Positions 26,274-35,246 of a DNA stretch of 64,000 nucleotides are shown here, piece after piece. Origin of the DNA: Marinobacterium mangrovicola. GTDB lineage: Bacteria > Pseudomonadota > Gammaproteobacteria > Pseudomonadales > Balneatricaceae. The notes beneath the pieces were generated by a model. It was not told where the DNA came from. It made no database searches and was given only the letters and a program-made list of their open reading frames with translations. The stretch is taken from NCBI RefSeq assembly GCF_004339595.1, contig NZ_SMFU01000008.1, forward strand, positions 372,001 through 436,000. The letters are read 5' to 3'. The translations under genes and the position numbers were made by a program. Position 1 is the first letter of the stretch. Each line of letters begins with the position of its first letter.

Positions 26274-27284
26274 TTAGTTGTTGCGGTTAGCCACCGCTTC
26301 CTGCGCTTCCTTGACCAGATCTTCACCGATCTTCGGAGCCCAGTTTTCATAGACCGGCTGGGTCGCTTCGACAAAGGCTGCGTGCTGTTCCGGTGTCAGG
26401 TCGATCACCTCAACGCCGCGCTCGCGGATCTTCTCCAGAGTCTCTGCCACTTCACCGCGGGACTTTTCGATTTCCCACTTGCCGGCATCGATAGCGGCCT
26501 GCTTCAGCAGGGCCTGATCTTCCGGCGAGAAGGTGCGCCATACGCGGGTGCTGACGCCGAATACCAGCGGATCAGCCATGTAGTGCCAGCGGGTCAGGTA
26601 GGTCTGGCCAACCTGGTCAATACGCGCCACGTCGAACACGGCAACCGGGTTTTCCTGGCCGTCAACGGCGCCGGTGGTCAGCGCAGGTTTTGCATCAGCC
26701 CAGCTCATCTGGGTCGGGTTGGCGCCCAGCGTAGAGAAGGTGTCCTGGAACAGCGGAGACCCGACCACGCGGATCTTCAGGCCCTTGAGGTCTTCCGGCT
26801 GGTCGATAGCGATCTTGGAGTTGGACAGCTCACGGAAGCCGTTTTCGCCCCAGGCCAGCGGCGTCACGCCACGCTTTTCAATGGCGCTGAAGATCTTGTC
26901 ACCGGTTTCACTCTGGGTGATCGCATCGATCGCTTCGTAGTCCGGCATCAGGAACGGCAGGGAGAACAGGTTGAGTTCCGGCACCTGCGGTGACCAGTTG
27001 ATGGTGGAACCCACGGCCATATCGATCAGGCCTGAGCGCATGGCGGAGAACTCTTTGGTCTGGTCACCGGAGACCAGCTGGGAGTTGCTGTAGATCTTCA
27101 TGTTGATGCGCCCTTCAGAGCGCTCATTGACCAGCTCAACCCACTTCTCGGCAGCCTGGCCCCAAGGGAAGGCGGCGGGAAGTACGGTGGAAACGGTGTA
27201 TTCGGCCTTGTATTCGGCGTGCGCAAGCGGGCTCAGCAGCAGGCAGGAAGCGGCGGCTGCCAGCAGGGTGCGTCTTTTCAGCAT
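26274..27284 (-). CDS. dctP: TRAP transporter periplasmic substrate-binding protein (DctP family)
   Basis: 336 residues with a signal peptide (MLKRRTLLAAAASCLLLS, cleavage after AHA). Family motifs: GQAAEKWVELVNERSEGRINMKIYSNSQL, DMAVGSTINW, LKGLKIRVVGSPLFQDTFSTLGANPTQMSWAD (substrate-arginine region) and AVDGQENPVAVF. The ligand is an organic acid of unknown identity. First gene of the minus-strand TRAP operon, divergent from a chemoreceptor gene, so the two may answer to the same compound. Confidence 0.93.
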   Translation of the reverse strand: MLKRRTLLAAAASCLLLSPLAHAEYKAEYTVSTVLPAAFPWGQAAEKWVELVNERSEGRINMKIYSNSQLVSGDQTKEFSAMRSGLIDMAVGSTINWSPQVPELNLFSLPFLMPDYEAIDAITQSETGDKIFSAIEKRGVTPLAWGENGFRELSNSKIAIDQPEDLKGLKIRVVGSPLFQDTFSTLGANPTQMSWADAKPALTTGAVDGQENPVAVFDVARIDQVGQTYLTRWHYMADPLVFGVSTRVWRTFSPEDQALLKQAAIDAGKWEIEKSRGEVAETLEKIRERGVEVIDLTPEQHAAFVEATQPVYENWAPKIGEDLVKEAQEAVANRNN

Positions 27285-27529
27285 CGGGGCGTCCTTTTCG
27301 ATCTTCTTTTGTCTTGGGGTCCACGGGAAGCGGTTGGGCTTCTTAACTGTGGGCGGGGGGCAACAATATGCCGTAGCTGGTGCCGTGCGTAAAGCTTTAG
27401 GCGCCTGTTGAGGGCGCTCGAAGCCTGATAGCGCGCAGTTTTAGGGCAGGTCTGGGAATTGTTGGTTCGTCCTGGCACGGATTAAGGAAGAGCGACTGTG
27501 GAGAAACATCTGTTGCGGGTGTCCATAAA

Positions 27530-27545
27530 TGGCACGGATGATGCT
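27530..27545 (+). promoter_or_regulatory. Sigma-54 promoter upstream of the chemoreceptor
   Basis: TGGCACG-GATGA-TGCT: a perfect -24 element and a near-consensus -12, with the invariant GG-N10-GC spacing (GG 27531-27532, GC 27543-27544). It is about 155 bases before ATG 27700. A second lone TGGCACGG at 27473 lacks a -12 element. The remaining 27285-27529 gap shows nothing else recognisable. Confidence 0.6.
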
Positions 27546-27699
27546 TCGATTAACTGTATACATATGACTACAAAATAACAGGCTGTTGTGGGTGGCTTTC
27601 TTAGCCGACGCTGTAAGAGGTTACTTCGTTTGCTGTGGCTCCGAAGAGGCGTGGATCGATAAGCACCCTGGAAGTTGGATAAAAGAAGGTTGTATCCGG

Positions 27700-29856
27700 A
27701 TGAAATTGAACATCAGTATCAAGCAGTCGTTGATCGCAGGGCTCGCCGTTAACCTGCTGGCGCTGGTTCTGTTTGGCGTCATCGCTTTCACGAGTATCAG
27801 CACGTTGAACACTAACCAGTCGGCGCTCAGTCAGCTGGCGCTGTTTGAGTCTCAGAGCGGTACGATCAGCCAGGCAGTCAACACGGTGCTTGGGCACAAC
27901 AGCAGGGTCTCCGCATCGGCAACAGTCGATGAGCTTGATTCGATCGGACGAGAGGCGGATCGCAGCGGGTTTGATGAGGCGCTGGCGCTGAGTGAGCAGA
28001 CAATTGCTGATTTCGGATTGCCGGAGGATAAACAGGTTGAGCTGGAACAGGGGCTGAAGGAGCTGGGTACCCGGTTTGAGCAGTTCGCTGACACCAGTGG
28101 CCAGTTCTACGATCAGTCGCGGCAAATCCTGCTGCTGAAAGAGCAGATGCCGGAACTGATTGCGGAAATTGATGCGCAGACCGATCAGAGCATTGGTTTG
28201 ATCGCGGACCTGTCTAATGAGCTGGGGCATCTTGTTACCCGTGAAAGCCGGCGCTTTCTGCGCAGTGTGCGTAGTCTCAAGGATACCGACAGCGAAGCGT
28301 TGGGAGAGCTGCGCAGCGGTTTTCAGGAGATTGTGTTCGGTAATGTCCGCACGGCGCTGACGGTGAGTGAGCAGATCCGCTTCGACATGGTAAAGCTGAC
28401 CGCCCTGTCCCGCCGGTTGCTGCTGGTTGAGGATCTGCAGCGGTTACAGGTATTGAAAGCAGAACAGTTCGAACCGCTGGATCAGGCGCTGCTGGATAAT
28501 CTGGAACGTCTTGATGGGCTTTTGCATGAAGCGCCGGGCCTGCAGCAGAAGGCGGAGGCGCTGAGAGGGGAATATCAGCAGATGCGCTCGCTGCTCACCG
28601 ACAGTGAGCAGGGGCTGTTTACGGCGAAGGTTGCTCAGCTGCGCTACCAGTTTGCACTCTCGAATGTGGAGCTGCAGCTGGAGCAGATGATGCTGCAGGT
28701 ACTTAATCAACTGGATCTGTTAAAAGGTCTCGCTGAAACCGTGCGCGTACAGGAAGATGCCGCATCCGCTGAGATCGCTAACAATGCGCGTAACCTGATG
28801 CTGGTCGCGGGATCGGCCATGGCGCTGCTCCTGCTGGTTGTTGGTGTGCTGCTGCTCAGGCGGATCATCGCCCCGCTGAACTTTATCTCTGGCCGTATGG
28901 ATGAGATTGCCAATGGCGATGGTGATCTGACCGCCCGCATCTCTCTCGACAGGGAGGATGAGATCGGCAAGCTGGCGCAGAATTTCAATGCCTTTGTCGC
29001 GTTGATTCAGGATCTGGTGCGCAAGACGGCAGGTGCCAGTGCCGAGGTTTCACGAGCTTCCGAGCAGACATCGAGCAGTGCCGAGTTGATGGCCGAGGGC
29101 GTTGATGCGCAGAAACGGGAGATCGACTCGGTGGTCTCGGCGGTGCAGGAGATGGCCTACAGCCTGGAGGAGGTCTCCAACAGTGTGGCTTCGACTTCGG
29201 GTTCGGCCAGCCAGGTGGATGATCTGGCGAAGACCGGGCGTGGTCAGGTTGATCAGGTGATCCAGCGGATTCGTGATGTGGCCAACCACGTGAAGCAGGG
29301 CACTGAGGTGGTGGGGCAGCTTAATGAAGACAGCGAATCGATCGGCGAGGTGCTTGATGTTATTTCCAGTATTTCCGAACGGACCAATCTGCTGGCGCTG
29401 AATGCGGCGATAGAAGCCGCCCGGGCCGGAGAGGCTGGGCGAGGGTTCTCCGTGGTAGCCGATGAGGTGCGCAACCTGGCGCAACAGACCCAGGATTCCA
29501 CGGCGAGAATTCAGGCAATCATCGATAAACTCAGGACCAATGCACAGGCGGCCAACGACGCGATTCGCCAGGGTTATGATCAGTCTCTGGTGGCGGTTGA
29601 GTCAGCCGACGCGGCAGGCTCGGCCCTGTCTCAGGTAACCGAGTCCATGGCTAATATACGCCTGATGGCCGAACAGGTGGCGGCAGCCACGGAGCAGCAG
29701 TCTGCTGTAGCCAACGACATTAACAAACATATGGTCGCGATCAGCGATGTATCTGATCGTGCTTCCGATCAGGTTCAGGCGATGCGCGACGAGTGTTCGG
29801 GGCTGAAATCTCAGGCTTATGGGTTGGGCAGCGTCGTCGGCGCCTTCAAGATCTAA
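27700..29856 (+). CDS. Methyl-accepting chemotaxis protein
   Basis: 718 residues from ATG 27700 ([15 protein letters not shown]); the 38 codons open upstream carry no signal character. Domains in order: membrane helix at about 10-32, a long helical periplasmic sensor of more than 300 residues (helical-bimodular type by size), second helix at 366-388, HAMP, and a signalling domain with the conserved hairpin [41 protein letters not shown]. No C-terminal pentapeptide for CheR/CheB docking. The sensor is divergent and the ligand unknown; the neighbouring TRAP transporter hints at an organic acid. Confidence 0.92.
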   Translation: MKLNISIKQSLIAGLAVNLLALVLFGVIAFTSISTLNTNQSALSQLALFESQSGTISQAVNTVLGHNSRVSASATVDELDSIGREADRSGFDEALALSEQTIADFGLPEDKQVELEQGLKELGTRFEQFADTSGQFYDQSRQILLLKEQMPELIAEIDAQTDQSIGLIADLSNELGHLVTRESRRFLRSVRSLKDTDSEALGELRSGFQEIVFGNVRTALTVSEQIRFDMVKLTALSRRLLLVEDLQRLQVLKAEQFEPLDQALLDNLERLDGLLHEAPGLQQKAEALRGEYQQMRSLLTDSEQGLFTAKVAQLRYQFALSNVELQLEQMMLQVLNQLDLLKGLAETVRVQEDAASAEIANNARNLMLVAGSAMALLLLVVGVLLLRRIIAPLNFISGRMDEIANGDGDLTARISLDREDEIGKLAQNFNAFVALIQDLVRKTAGASAEVSRASEQTSSSAELMAEGVDAQKREIDSVVSAVQEMAYSLEEVSNSVASTSGSASQVDDLAKTGRGQVDQVIQRIRDVANHVKQGTEVVGQLNEDSESIGEVLDVISSISERTNLLALNAAIEAARAGEAGRGFSVVADEVRNLAQQTQDSTARIQAIIDKLRTNAQAANDAIRQGYDQSLVAVESADAAGSALSQVTESMANIRLMAEQVAAATEQQSAVANDINKHMVAISDVSDRASDQVQAMRDECSGLKSQAYGLGSVVGAFKI

Positions 29857-29903
29857 ACAAGTCTCCTGTTGCCAAGTTAAGGCTTCTCTTCATCATTGTC
29901 TCT

Positions 29904-29930
29904 TAGCCCGGCTGTTCGCCGGGCTATTTT
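29904..29930 (+). terminator. Intrinsic terminator after the chemoreceptor gene
   Basis: TAGCCCGGC and GCCGGGCTA form a perfect nine-base stem over a five-base loop, followed by TTTT. Confidence 0.88.
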
Positions 29931-29961
29931 CTGCACCCTTCTGGTAACCCCTGATTATTGC

Positions 29962-29978
29962 TGCACCGTTTTGGATGC
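29962..29978. promoter_or_regulatory. NtrC-like enhancer site upstream of amt
   Basis: TGCACC-GTTTT-GGATGC matches the left half and centre of the NtrC consensus (TGCACC-N5-GGTGCA); the right half is imperfect. It lies about 65 bases upstream of the sigma-54 match, a normal distance for an activator. Confidence 0.4.
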
Positions 29979-30042
29979 CGTTTCTCCCGAAATGTGGCCC
30001 CAGATCCTGTTTTTTTGCCTGTAATCATGTGTTTATTCAAAG

Positions 30043-30059
30043 TTGGTCCGCTGATTGCT
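30043..30059 (+). promoter_or_regulatory. Sigma-54 promoter of the ammonium transporter gene
   Basis: TTGGTCCG-CTGA-TTGCT has GG-N10-GC spacing, the CG of the -24 element and a full TTGCT -12 element. It lies about 95 bases before ATG 30153. It fits nitrogen-starvation control by NtrC, as is usual for amt genes. Confidence 0.6.
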
Positions 30060-30152
30060 TATTCCTTTAAGGAAATTAAATATCTTTGTGGTAATTTTCG
30101 GTTCGCCATGACGGTGCGCCGGCAGTTCTAAAGCACAGCGGAGAACAGATAG

Positions 30153-31412
30153 ATGGAAAACATGGTGATTGAGCTGGGGTACGCCCTGGACACCTTCTAC
30201 TTTTTGATGTGTACGGCACTGGTGATGTGGATGGCGGCGGGCTTTGCCATGCTGGAGTCTGGGCTGGTACGCGCCAAGAATACCGTGGAGATCCTGAACA
30301 AGAACGCGCTCTTGTACGGCATCGCCTGTATCGTTTATCTGCTCGTTGGCTACAACGTCATGTACCCGGCTAACCCGGTGAGCTCAGTCATTCCTGGTAT
30401 CGACTTCCTGCTTGGCGCCGATAACAGTGCTGAGGATGTGGTCGCCGGTGGTGAAGGGGCACCTTACTACTCGGCCATGGCTGACTTTATCTTCCAGGCG
30501 GTGTTCGCCGCTGCGACCATGTCGATCGTTTCCGGCGCGGTAGCGGAGCGTATGAAGCTCTGGCCCTTCCTTATTTTCGCGGTGTTTATGGTCGCGGTTA
30601 TCTATCCGGTAGAAGGTTACTGGAAGTGGGGTGGCGGTTTCCTTGATCAGCTCGGTTTCCAGGATTTTGCCGGCTCCGTGGTTGTTCATATGGCGGGTGC
30701 CGCCGCCGCACTGGCCGCTGTCATCCTGGTAGGTCCGCGAAAAGGCCGCTTTGGACCTAATGGTGAAGTGCGTGCGATCCCGGGCGCCAACCTGCCGATG
30801 GCCACCCTGGGTATGTTTATCCTCTGGATGGGCTGGTTCGGCTTTAACGGCGGTTCTGAACTGAAAATTGCCAACGTTGAAGAAGCTAACGCTGTCGCGA
30901 AGATCTTTGTGAACACCAACGCTGCAGCGGCAGCGGGTATGGTGGTCGCTGCACTGGTTGCTCGTTTCCTGTTCGGTAAAACCGATCTGACCATGACCAT
31001 CAACGGTGCTCTTGCTGGCCTGGTGGCTATCACTGCGGAGCCGTTGGCGCCTTCCGCCGGTGTGGCGAGCCTGATCGGCGCAGTGGGCGGTGTTGTGGTT
31101 GTCTTCTCGGTACTGATGCTCGATAAGCTGAAACTGGATGACCCTGTTGGCGCGATCTCCGTGCATGGTTCTGCCGGTATCTGGGGGATCTTTGCGGTGC
31201 TGATCAGCAACCCGGACGCCACCTTCATGGGGCAGTTGATCGGTACTGTTGCTACCTTCGCCTGGATGTTTATCGCCAGCTTCGTCGTGCTGCTGATCAT
31301 CAAGGCGATCATGGGGCTGCGTGTCAGCGAGCAGGAAGAAGCGGAAGGGATGGATGTGCATGAGTGCGGTATGCACGCCTATCCCGAGTTCGGCCCGGAC
31401 CACATCAAGTAA
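30153..31412 (+). CDS. amt: Ammonium transporter (Amt family)
   Basis: 419 residues with 11 predicted helices. The first, VMWMAAGFAMLESGLVRAKNTVEILNKN, is diagnostic. Pore and core motifs follow: VHMAGAAAALAAVILVGPRKGRFG, GWFGFNGGSEL, NTNAAAAAGMV and ISVHGSAGIWG (twin-His region). It imports ammonium across the inner membrane. No glnK precedes it, unlike the classical glnK-amtB pair, and it is a single-gene unit closed by a terminator. Confidence 0.94.
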   Translation: MENMVIELGYALDTFYFLMCTALVMWMAAGFAMLESGLVRAKNTVEILNKNALLYGIACIVYLLVGYNVMYPANPVSSVIPGIDFLLGADNSAEDVVAGGEGAPYYSAMADFIFQAVFAAATMSIVSGAVAERMKLWPFLIFAVFMVAVIYPVEGYWKWGGGFLDQLGFQDFAGSVVVHMAGAAAALAAVILVGPRKGRFGPNGEVRAIPGANLPMATLGMFILWMGWFGFNGGSELKIANVEEANAVAKIFVNTNAAAAAGMVVAALVARFLFGKTDLTMTINGALAGLVAITAEPLAPSAGVASLIGAVGGVVVVFSVLMLDKLKLDDPVGAISVHGSAGIWGIFAVLISNPDATFMGQLIGTVATFAWMFIASFVVLLIIKAIMGLRVSEQEEAEGMDVHECGMHAYPEFGPDHIK

Positions 31413-31442
31413 CGCCCAGGCGTGTCAGGTTTGCCCTCCATC

Positions 31443-31464
31443 AAAGGCCCTTCGGGGCCTTTTT
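31443..31464 (+). terminator. Intrinsic terminator after amt
   Basis: AAAGGCCC and GGGGCCTTT form a stem over a TTC loop region and continue into TTTTATATTT. The following 31465-31637 show only short GC-rich palindromes around GGCCTTCGGCC. Confidence 0.85.
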
Positions 31465-31637
31465 ATATTTCTAGATAGATAGTGTCGCTGTAAGGCCTCA
31501 CTGAGTTTTTATAGTGGCCGTGAATGGCCTTCGGCCGCGCGGGGCGGGGCTTGGCGTCTCCATATCGAACCGCCAACGTGCTAGGATGCGCTGCGGTTTT
31601 AAGTACACTCGGGCATCTTTCAGGGATCGGAACCAAC

Positions 31638-32900
31638 TTGGCAGTAAAGACGCGTTCATTTTTGATGTTGCAGGGTGTGGCATCGCCATTTTTTGCTCGC
31701 CTGGCGGATGCTCTGCGGGCTTGTGGCCATAAGGTCTACAAGGTCAACTTCAACGCCGGAGATCTGGCCTACTGGATACCGCGCGGCGACAGGGCGCATT
31801 TTCGTGGCTCTCTTGAGCAGTTGCCCGCATTTATCGAATCGCTTTGGAAGCGCTGGGGAATAACTGATCAAATTCTGTTCGGCGACCGCCGGCCGGTGCA
31901 TCGTGCTGCGGTGGAGAAAGCCGAGCGCTTTGGCATTCGAACCCATGTGTTCGAGGAAGGGTATTTTCGCCCTTTCTGGGTTACGCTCGAGCGTGAAGGC
32001 GTGAATGGCCATTCACTGCTGCCGAGGGATCCGGATTGGTTTCGTGCCGCTGCAGTCTATTTGCGTGATCAGCCCGAGCAAAAGCCGAAAAGGTTTCATT
32101 CGGCATTTCGCAAGCGTTCTGGCTACGACGTGATTTATCACGTTGCAGGCATGTTGAATCTGGTACTAAACCCGCGCTATCAGACCCATTCTCCAATTAC
32201 CGCTCCGGTGGAGTATGCGGGTTACATCTTGCGTTTTATGCGGCTGCCTTTCTGGCGCAAGCGAGATGCTGCTGTGATCGATCGTCTCTGCCGGGAGGCC
32301 GACGAGGTTCCTTTCTATCTTTTGCCGCTGCAGTTGAATACCGACGCGCAGATCCGTGATCACTCCCGTTTCGACAATATGCTGCAGGCGATGGAATATA
32401 TCCTTGAGTCATTCGCGAGGAACGCCCCGGGTAAATCTCGCCTGTTGATCAAAAACCATCCTCTGGATATGGGGCTTGTGGATTATCCGGGTCAGATAGC
32501 GCTGCTGGTTAAGCGGTTTGAGCTGGAAAACCGGGTTGAATACATAGAGACCGGGAATCTGGAAAAAGCGATCAAGTCGGCCGCTGGTACTGTGACTGTT
32601 AACAGCACCGCCGGTATGGTTGCTTTGGGGCACGGCTGTCCGACACTCTGCTTGAGCGACCCTATCTATAACCTGCCGGGCCTGACGTGGCAGAACGGCT
32701 TAGACAGCTTCTGGCGTGATGCTGGGCCTGCTGATACCGAGCTCTTCGAGGCATTCCGCAAGGTAGTGGTTCATGCGACGCAAATTAACGGCGGCTTCTA
32801 TTGCTATGACGGGATTGAAATGGCCGTGGAGAACTCCGCCAAGGTACTCTGCGCGGACAATCAGCCGCTTGAGCGTTTACTGAGAGCCTGCCCGTTATGA
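31638..32900 (+). CDS. rkpJ: KpsS-like capsule polysaccharide biosynthesis protein (RkpJ/WcbO type)
   Basis: About 420 residues of the capsule_synth (PF05159) family. The N-terminus has LQGVASPFFARLADALRACGHKVYKVNFNAGD, the usual KpsS opening, then FGDRRPVHRAAVEKAERFGIRTHVFEEGYFRPFWVTLE and the late LLIKNHPLDMG and VNSTAGMVALGHGCPTLCL motifs shared with KpsC/KpsS Kdo transferases. The start is uncertain: TTG 31638 with AGGG upstream fits the family length; ATG 31665 and upstream in-frame ATG 31524 are alternatives. In group 2 capsules KpsS with KpsC adds Kdo to the lipid acceptor. It is first of five genes matching rkpJHIAG/wcbOPQRT. Its stop overlaps the next start. Confidence 0.85.
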   Translation: MAVKTRSFLMLQGVASPFFARLADALRACGHKVYKVNFNAGDLAYWIPRGDRAHFRGSLEQLPAFIESLWKRWGITDQILFGDRRPVHRAAVEKAERFGIRTHVFEEGYFRPFWVTLEREGVNGHSLLPRDPDWFRAAAVYLRDQPEQKPKRFHSAFRKRSGYDVIYHVAGMLNLVLNPRYQTHSPITAPVEYAGYILRFMRLPFWRKRDAAVIDRLCREADEVPFYLLPLQLNTDAQIRDHSRFDNMLQAMEYILESFARNAPGKSRLLIKNHPLDMGLVDYPGQIALLVKRFELENRVEYIETGNLEKAIKSAAGTVTVNSTAGMVALGHGCPTLCLSDPIYNLPGLTWQNGLDSFWRDAGPADTELFEAFRKVVVHATQINGGFYCYDGIEMAVENSAKVLCADNQPLERLLRACPL

Positions 32901-33655
32901 CAGAGATTTTGATTACGGGAGCAACGGGTTCCATTGGGGCCGCTTTGGCCTCTGAATATGCTCAGGCAGGCGTGCACTTGCGGCTTCAAGGGAGAAACGC
33001 CGAGCAGCTGAGGCTGGTCGCCGATACATGTCGTAGCGCTGGAGCAAGGGTGACGGAGTCCGTGCTTGATCTTTGTGACCGCCAGGCACTGGTGCGCTGG
33101 GTGGATGGAGTACTCGAGGCTGGAACGCCGGATCTGGTGTTTGCTAATGCCGGCATGAATATCAATACGGGGCCTGAGCTTTCTGGTGAAAGCTGGGAAG
33201 AGACAGAGCAGTTGCTTGAGCTTAATGTGCGGGCAACATTTTATCTGGCCCACAGGCTGGCGAAGTCCATGAAGCAGCAGGGGCGAGGGCAACTAGTGTT
33301 ATTGAGCTCTCTGGCGGCCTGGTTTGGTTTGCCGGTGACACCGGCATACAGTGCCAGCAAGGCTGCGGTTAAAGCCTATGGCGAGGGGCTGCGAGGCTGG
33401 CTCAGTGGCAGTGGAGTAACAGTCACCGTGGTTATGCCGGGTTATGTGAGTTCGGCGATGTGTGACGCTATGCCTGGCCCCAAACCTTTCCTGTGGCGGC
33501 CGGAACGAGCCGCGCGCTATATCCGTTCCAGGGTGGCGCGCGGTCGCGCACGGATCAGCTTTCCCTTTCCACTGAATTGGGGCACCTGGTGGCTGGCGGT
33601 GTTACCCGCTGGGCTGTCGCACCGGATTGTGCGGCTGATGGGGTTCGGTGGCTAA
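32897..33655 (+). CDS. rkpH: Short-chain dehydrogenase/reductase (RkpH/WcbP type)
   Basis: 252 residues: ITGATGSIGAALASEYAQAG (cofactor loop), FANAGMNINTG, LLSSLAAWFGLPVTPAYSASKAAVKAYGEGLR with the Ser-Tyr-Lys triad. Start overlaps the rkpJ-like stop (ATGA 32897-32900). Position next to the synthase and acyltransferase genes suggests it reduces the 3-oxo product of the AONS-like enzyme, the same order of chemistry as 3-ketosphinganine reductase; that is inference. Confidence 0.87.
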   Translation: MTEILITGATGSIGAALASEYAQAGVHLRLQGRNAEQLRLVADTCRSAGARVTESVLDLCDRQALVRWVDGVLEAGTPDLVFANAGMNINTGPELSGESWEETEQLLELNVRATFYLAHRLAKSMKQQGRGQLVLLSSLAAWFGLPVTPAYSASKAAVKAYGEGLRGWLSGSGVTVTVVMPGYVSSAMCDAMPGPKPFLWRPERAARYIRSRVARGRARISFPFPLNWGTWWLAVLPAGLSHRIVRLMGFGG

Positions 33656-33661
33656 AACGTG

Positions 33662-35173
33662 ATGCTGATAGTTGTAACTGCAGGTCTGCTTATTTCGCTG
33701 CTGATGGGCTCCCTGGTGAATCCCTTGGGTGGGCGGCCAAAACTTCCCGGTCTTTATTCAATACTGAGTGGTCTGGCCTGGTGGCTGGCCTGGTTTGGGG
33801 CCGCTTGCCTGTTGAGTCAGAGGCTTTATTTTTCGGTCAGCCTGGTCGTGATTCTGCATGGCGTGCTGATTGCGGTTAACCACGCCAAGTTCACCTCGCT
33901 GCGAGAGCCCTTTATTCTCCAGGATTTCGAGTATTTTACCGACGCTATACGCCATCCCCGGCTCTATATCCCGTTTTTCGGCGTCATAAAAACGCTGCTG
34001 CTTCTGGCTGCCGGAGCTCTGGCGATCGGGTTGTTCTTCTGGCTGGAGCCCGCTTTCCATGGGGTGCTGGAATGGTGGCAGCTTGCTCCGTCGGCTTTGG
34101 TGATCTCCTTCATCGCTGCAGGCGCAGCCTGGTTGATCAGGCCACGGCTGACGCTGCTGCCTGTCGAGGATATGCAGTCGACGGGGCTAATTTCCCTGCT
34201 GCATTCTCACCTGGCTGAATACTGGCTGGCGCGTGGTAAAAAACTTCCTGAGCCTGCGGCTGAATTTCCGGTTTTTGAGCAGGGTAGTAGTCTGCCAAAC
34301 CTGGTGCTGGTGCAAAGCGAGTCTTTTTTCGATCCCCGTAACTCGTATCCTTTTGTGGCGTCTTCTGTGCTCGAAAACTGGGATCAATGTAGCTCCAGGG
34401 CGATTGTCAGTGGGGCGCTGTCGGTTCCAGCCTGGGGCGCTAATACGGTGCGTACCGAGGCTTCGGTTCTGACCGGGCTCTCGGAAGATGCTCTGGGAAT
34501 CTTCCGTTACAACCCCTATCGCCGCCTGGTGAAAACTCCGGTGTCATCGTTGGCTACGCACCTCAGGGCGCAGGGCTACAGGACTGTTTGCGTTCACCCT
34601 TATATGGCGCACTTCTATCAGCGCGACCGGGTGCTGCCGGTACTGGGCTTTGATGATTTTATCGATATCACTGCTTTTGAGCCGGTGGATCGTTGCGGGC
34701 AATACACCGGAGACCTTGCCGTTACGCGTAAGGTCTCTGAGCTGTTAGACGAAGCTGCCAGGCCGCTGTTTGTGTTTGTGATCACCATGGAGAATCATGG
34801 TCCTCTGCATCTCGAACAGCCTGAACCTGGGCTGGAAACCGCGGTCTACAAACGTCCGCCTGAAGGGCCTGTCGATGATCTGACGGTCTACCTGGGCCAT
34901 CTCAGGCACGCCGACGAAATGGTCGCACAGTTAACCGCAGCGGTCGCAAGCTCCGAGCGAGGCGGCTCCTTGTGCTGGTATGGTGACCATGTACCTATCA
35001 TGGCGGATGTGTATCGTTGCTTCGGCGAACCGGATCCGGCTACGCCTTGGGTGGTGTGGTCTACAGATCAATCCCATGCTGATGACAAAGTAAAACCGGC
35101 TGCTGAGCGGCTCGCGGCAGATCATCTGGCGTGCCGTTGGCTGGAAATTATAAAAGAGCAGCGCCGCCTATAA
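33662..35173 (+). CDS. rkpI: Membrane sulfatase-fold (LTA synthase-like) capsule protein (RkpI/WcbQ type)
   Basis: About 503 residues. Five N-terminal membrane helices (to about residue 160) are followed by a periplasmic alkaline-phosphatase/sulfatase-fold domain: LVLVQSESFFDPRN (first metal site), WGANTVRTEASVLTG with a candidate Thr nucleophile, VCVHPYMAHFYQRDRVLPVLGFDDFID, VFVITMENHGP and CWYGDHVPIM (metal ligands). The architecture is that of phosphoglycerol or phosphoethanolamine transferases. It may move a head group onto the capsule lipid or polysaccharide. Start ATG 33662, with GTG 33659 equally in frame. Confidence 0.82.
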   Translation: MLIVVTAGLLISLLMGSLVNPLGGRPKLPGLYSILSGLAWWLAWFGAACLLSQRLYFSVSLVVILHGVLIAVNHAKFTSLREPFILQDFEYFTDAIRHPRLYIPFFGVIKTLLLLAAGALAIGLFFWLEPAFHGVLEWWQLAPSALVISFIAAGAAWLIRPRLTLLPVEDMQSTGLISLLHSHLAEYWLARGKKLPEPAAEFPVFEQGSSLPNLVLVQSESFFDPRNSYPFVASSVLENWDQCSSRAIVSGALSVPAWGANTVRTEASVLTGLSEDALGIFRYNPYRRLVKTPVSSLATHLRAQGYRTVCVHPYMAHFYQRDRVLPVLGFDDFIDITAFEPVDRCGQYTGDLAVTRKVSELLDEAARPLFVFVITMENHGPLHLEQPEPGLETAVYKRPPEGPVDDLTVYLGHLRHADEMVAQLTAAVASSERGGSLCWYGDHVPIMADVYRCFGEPDPATPWVVWSTDQSHADDKVKPAAERLAADHLACRWLEIIKEQRRL

Positions 35174-35246
35174 ACACGGTGTATGTATATTTGCTACTAT
35201 GCGGCGTTACACTGCGAAGAAGTTTGACTCGGGACTGTACACATAG

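Noticed and set aside
27473-27488. Second TGGCACGG as another sigma-54 promoter
   Set aside because: No GC at the -12 position with ten-base spacing.
30384-31403. 339-codon minus-strand frame over amt
   Set aside because: Antisense of a clear ammonium transporter; His/Arg/Gln-rich and without domain features.
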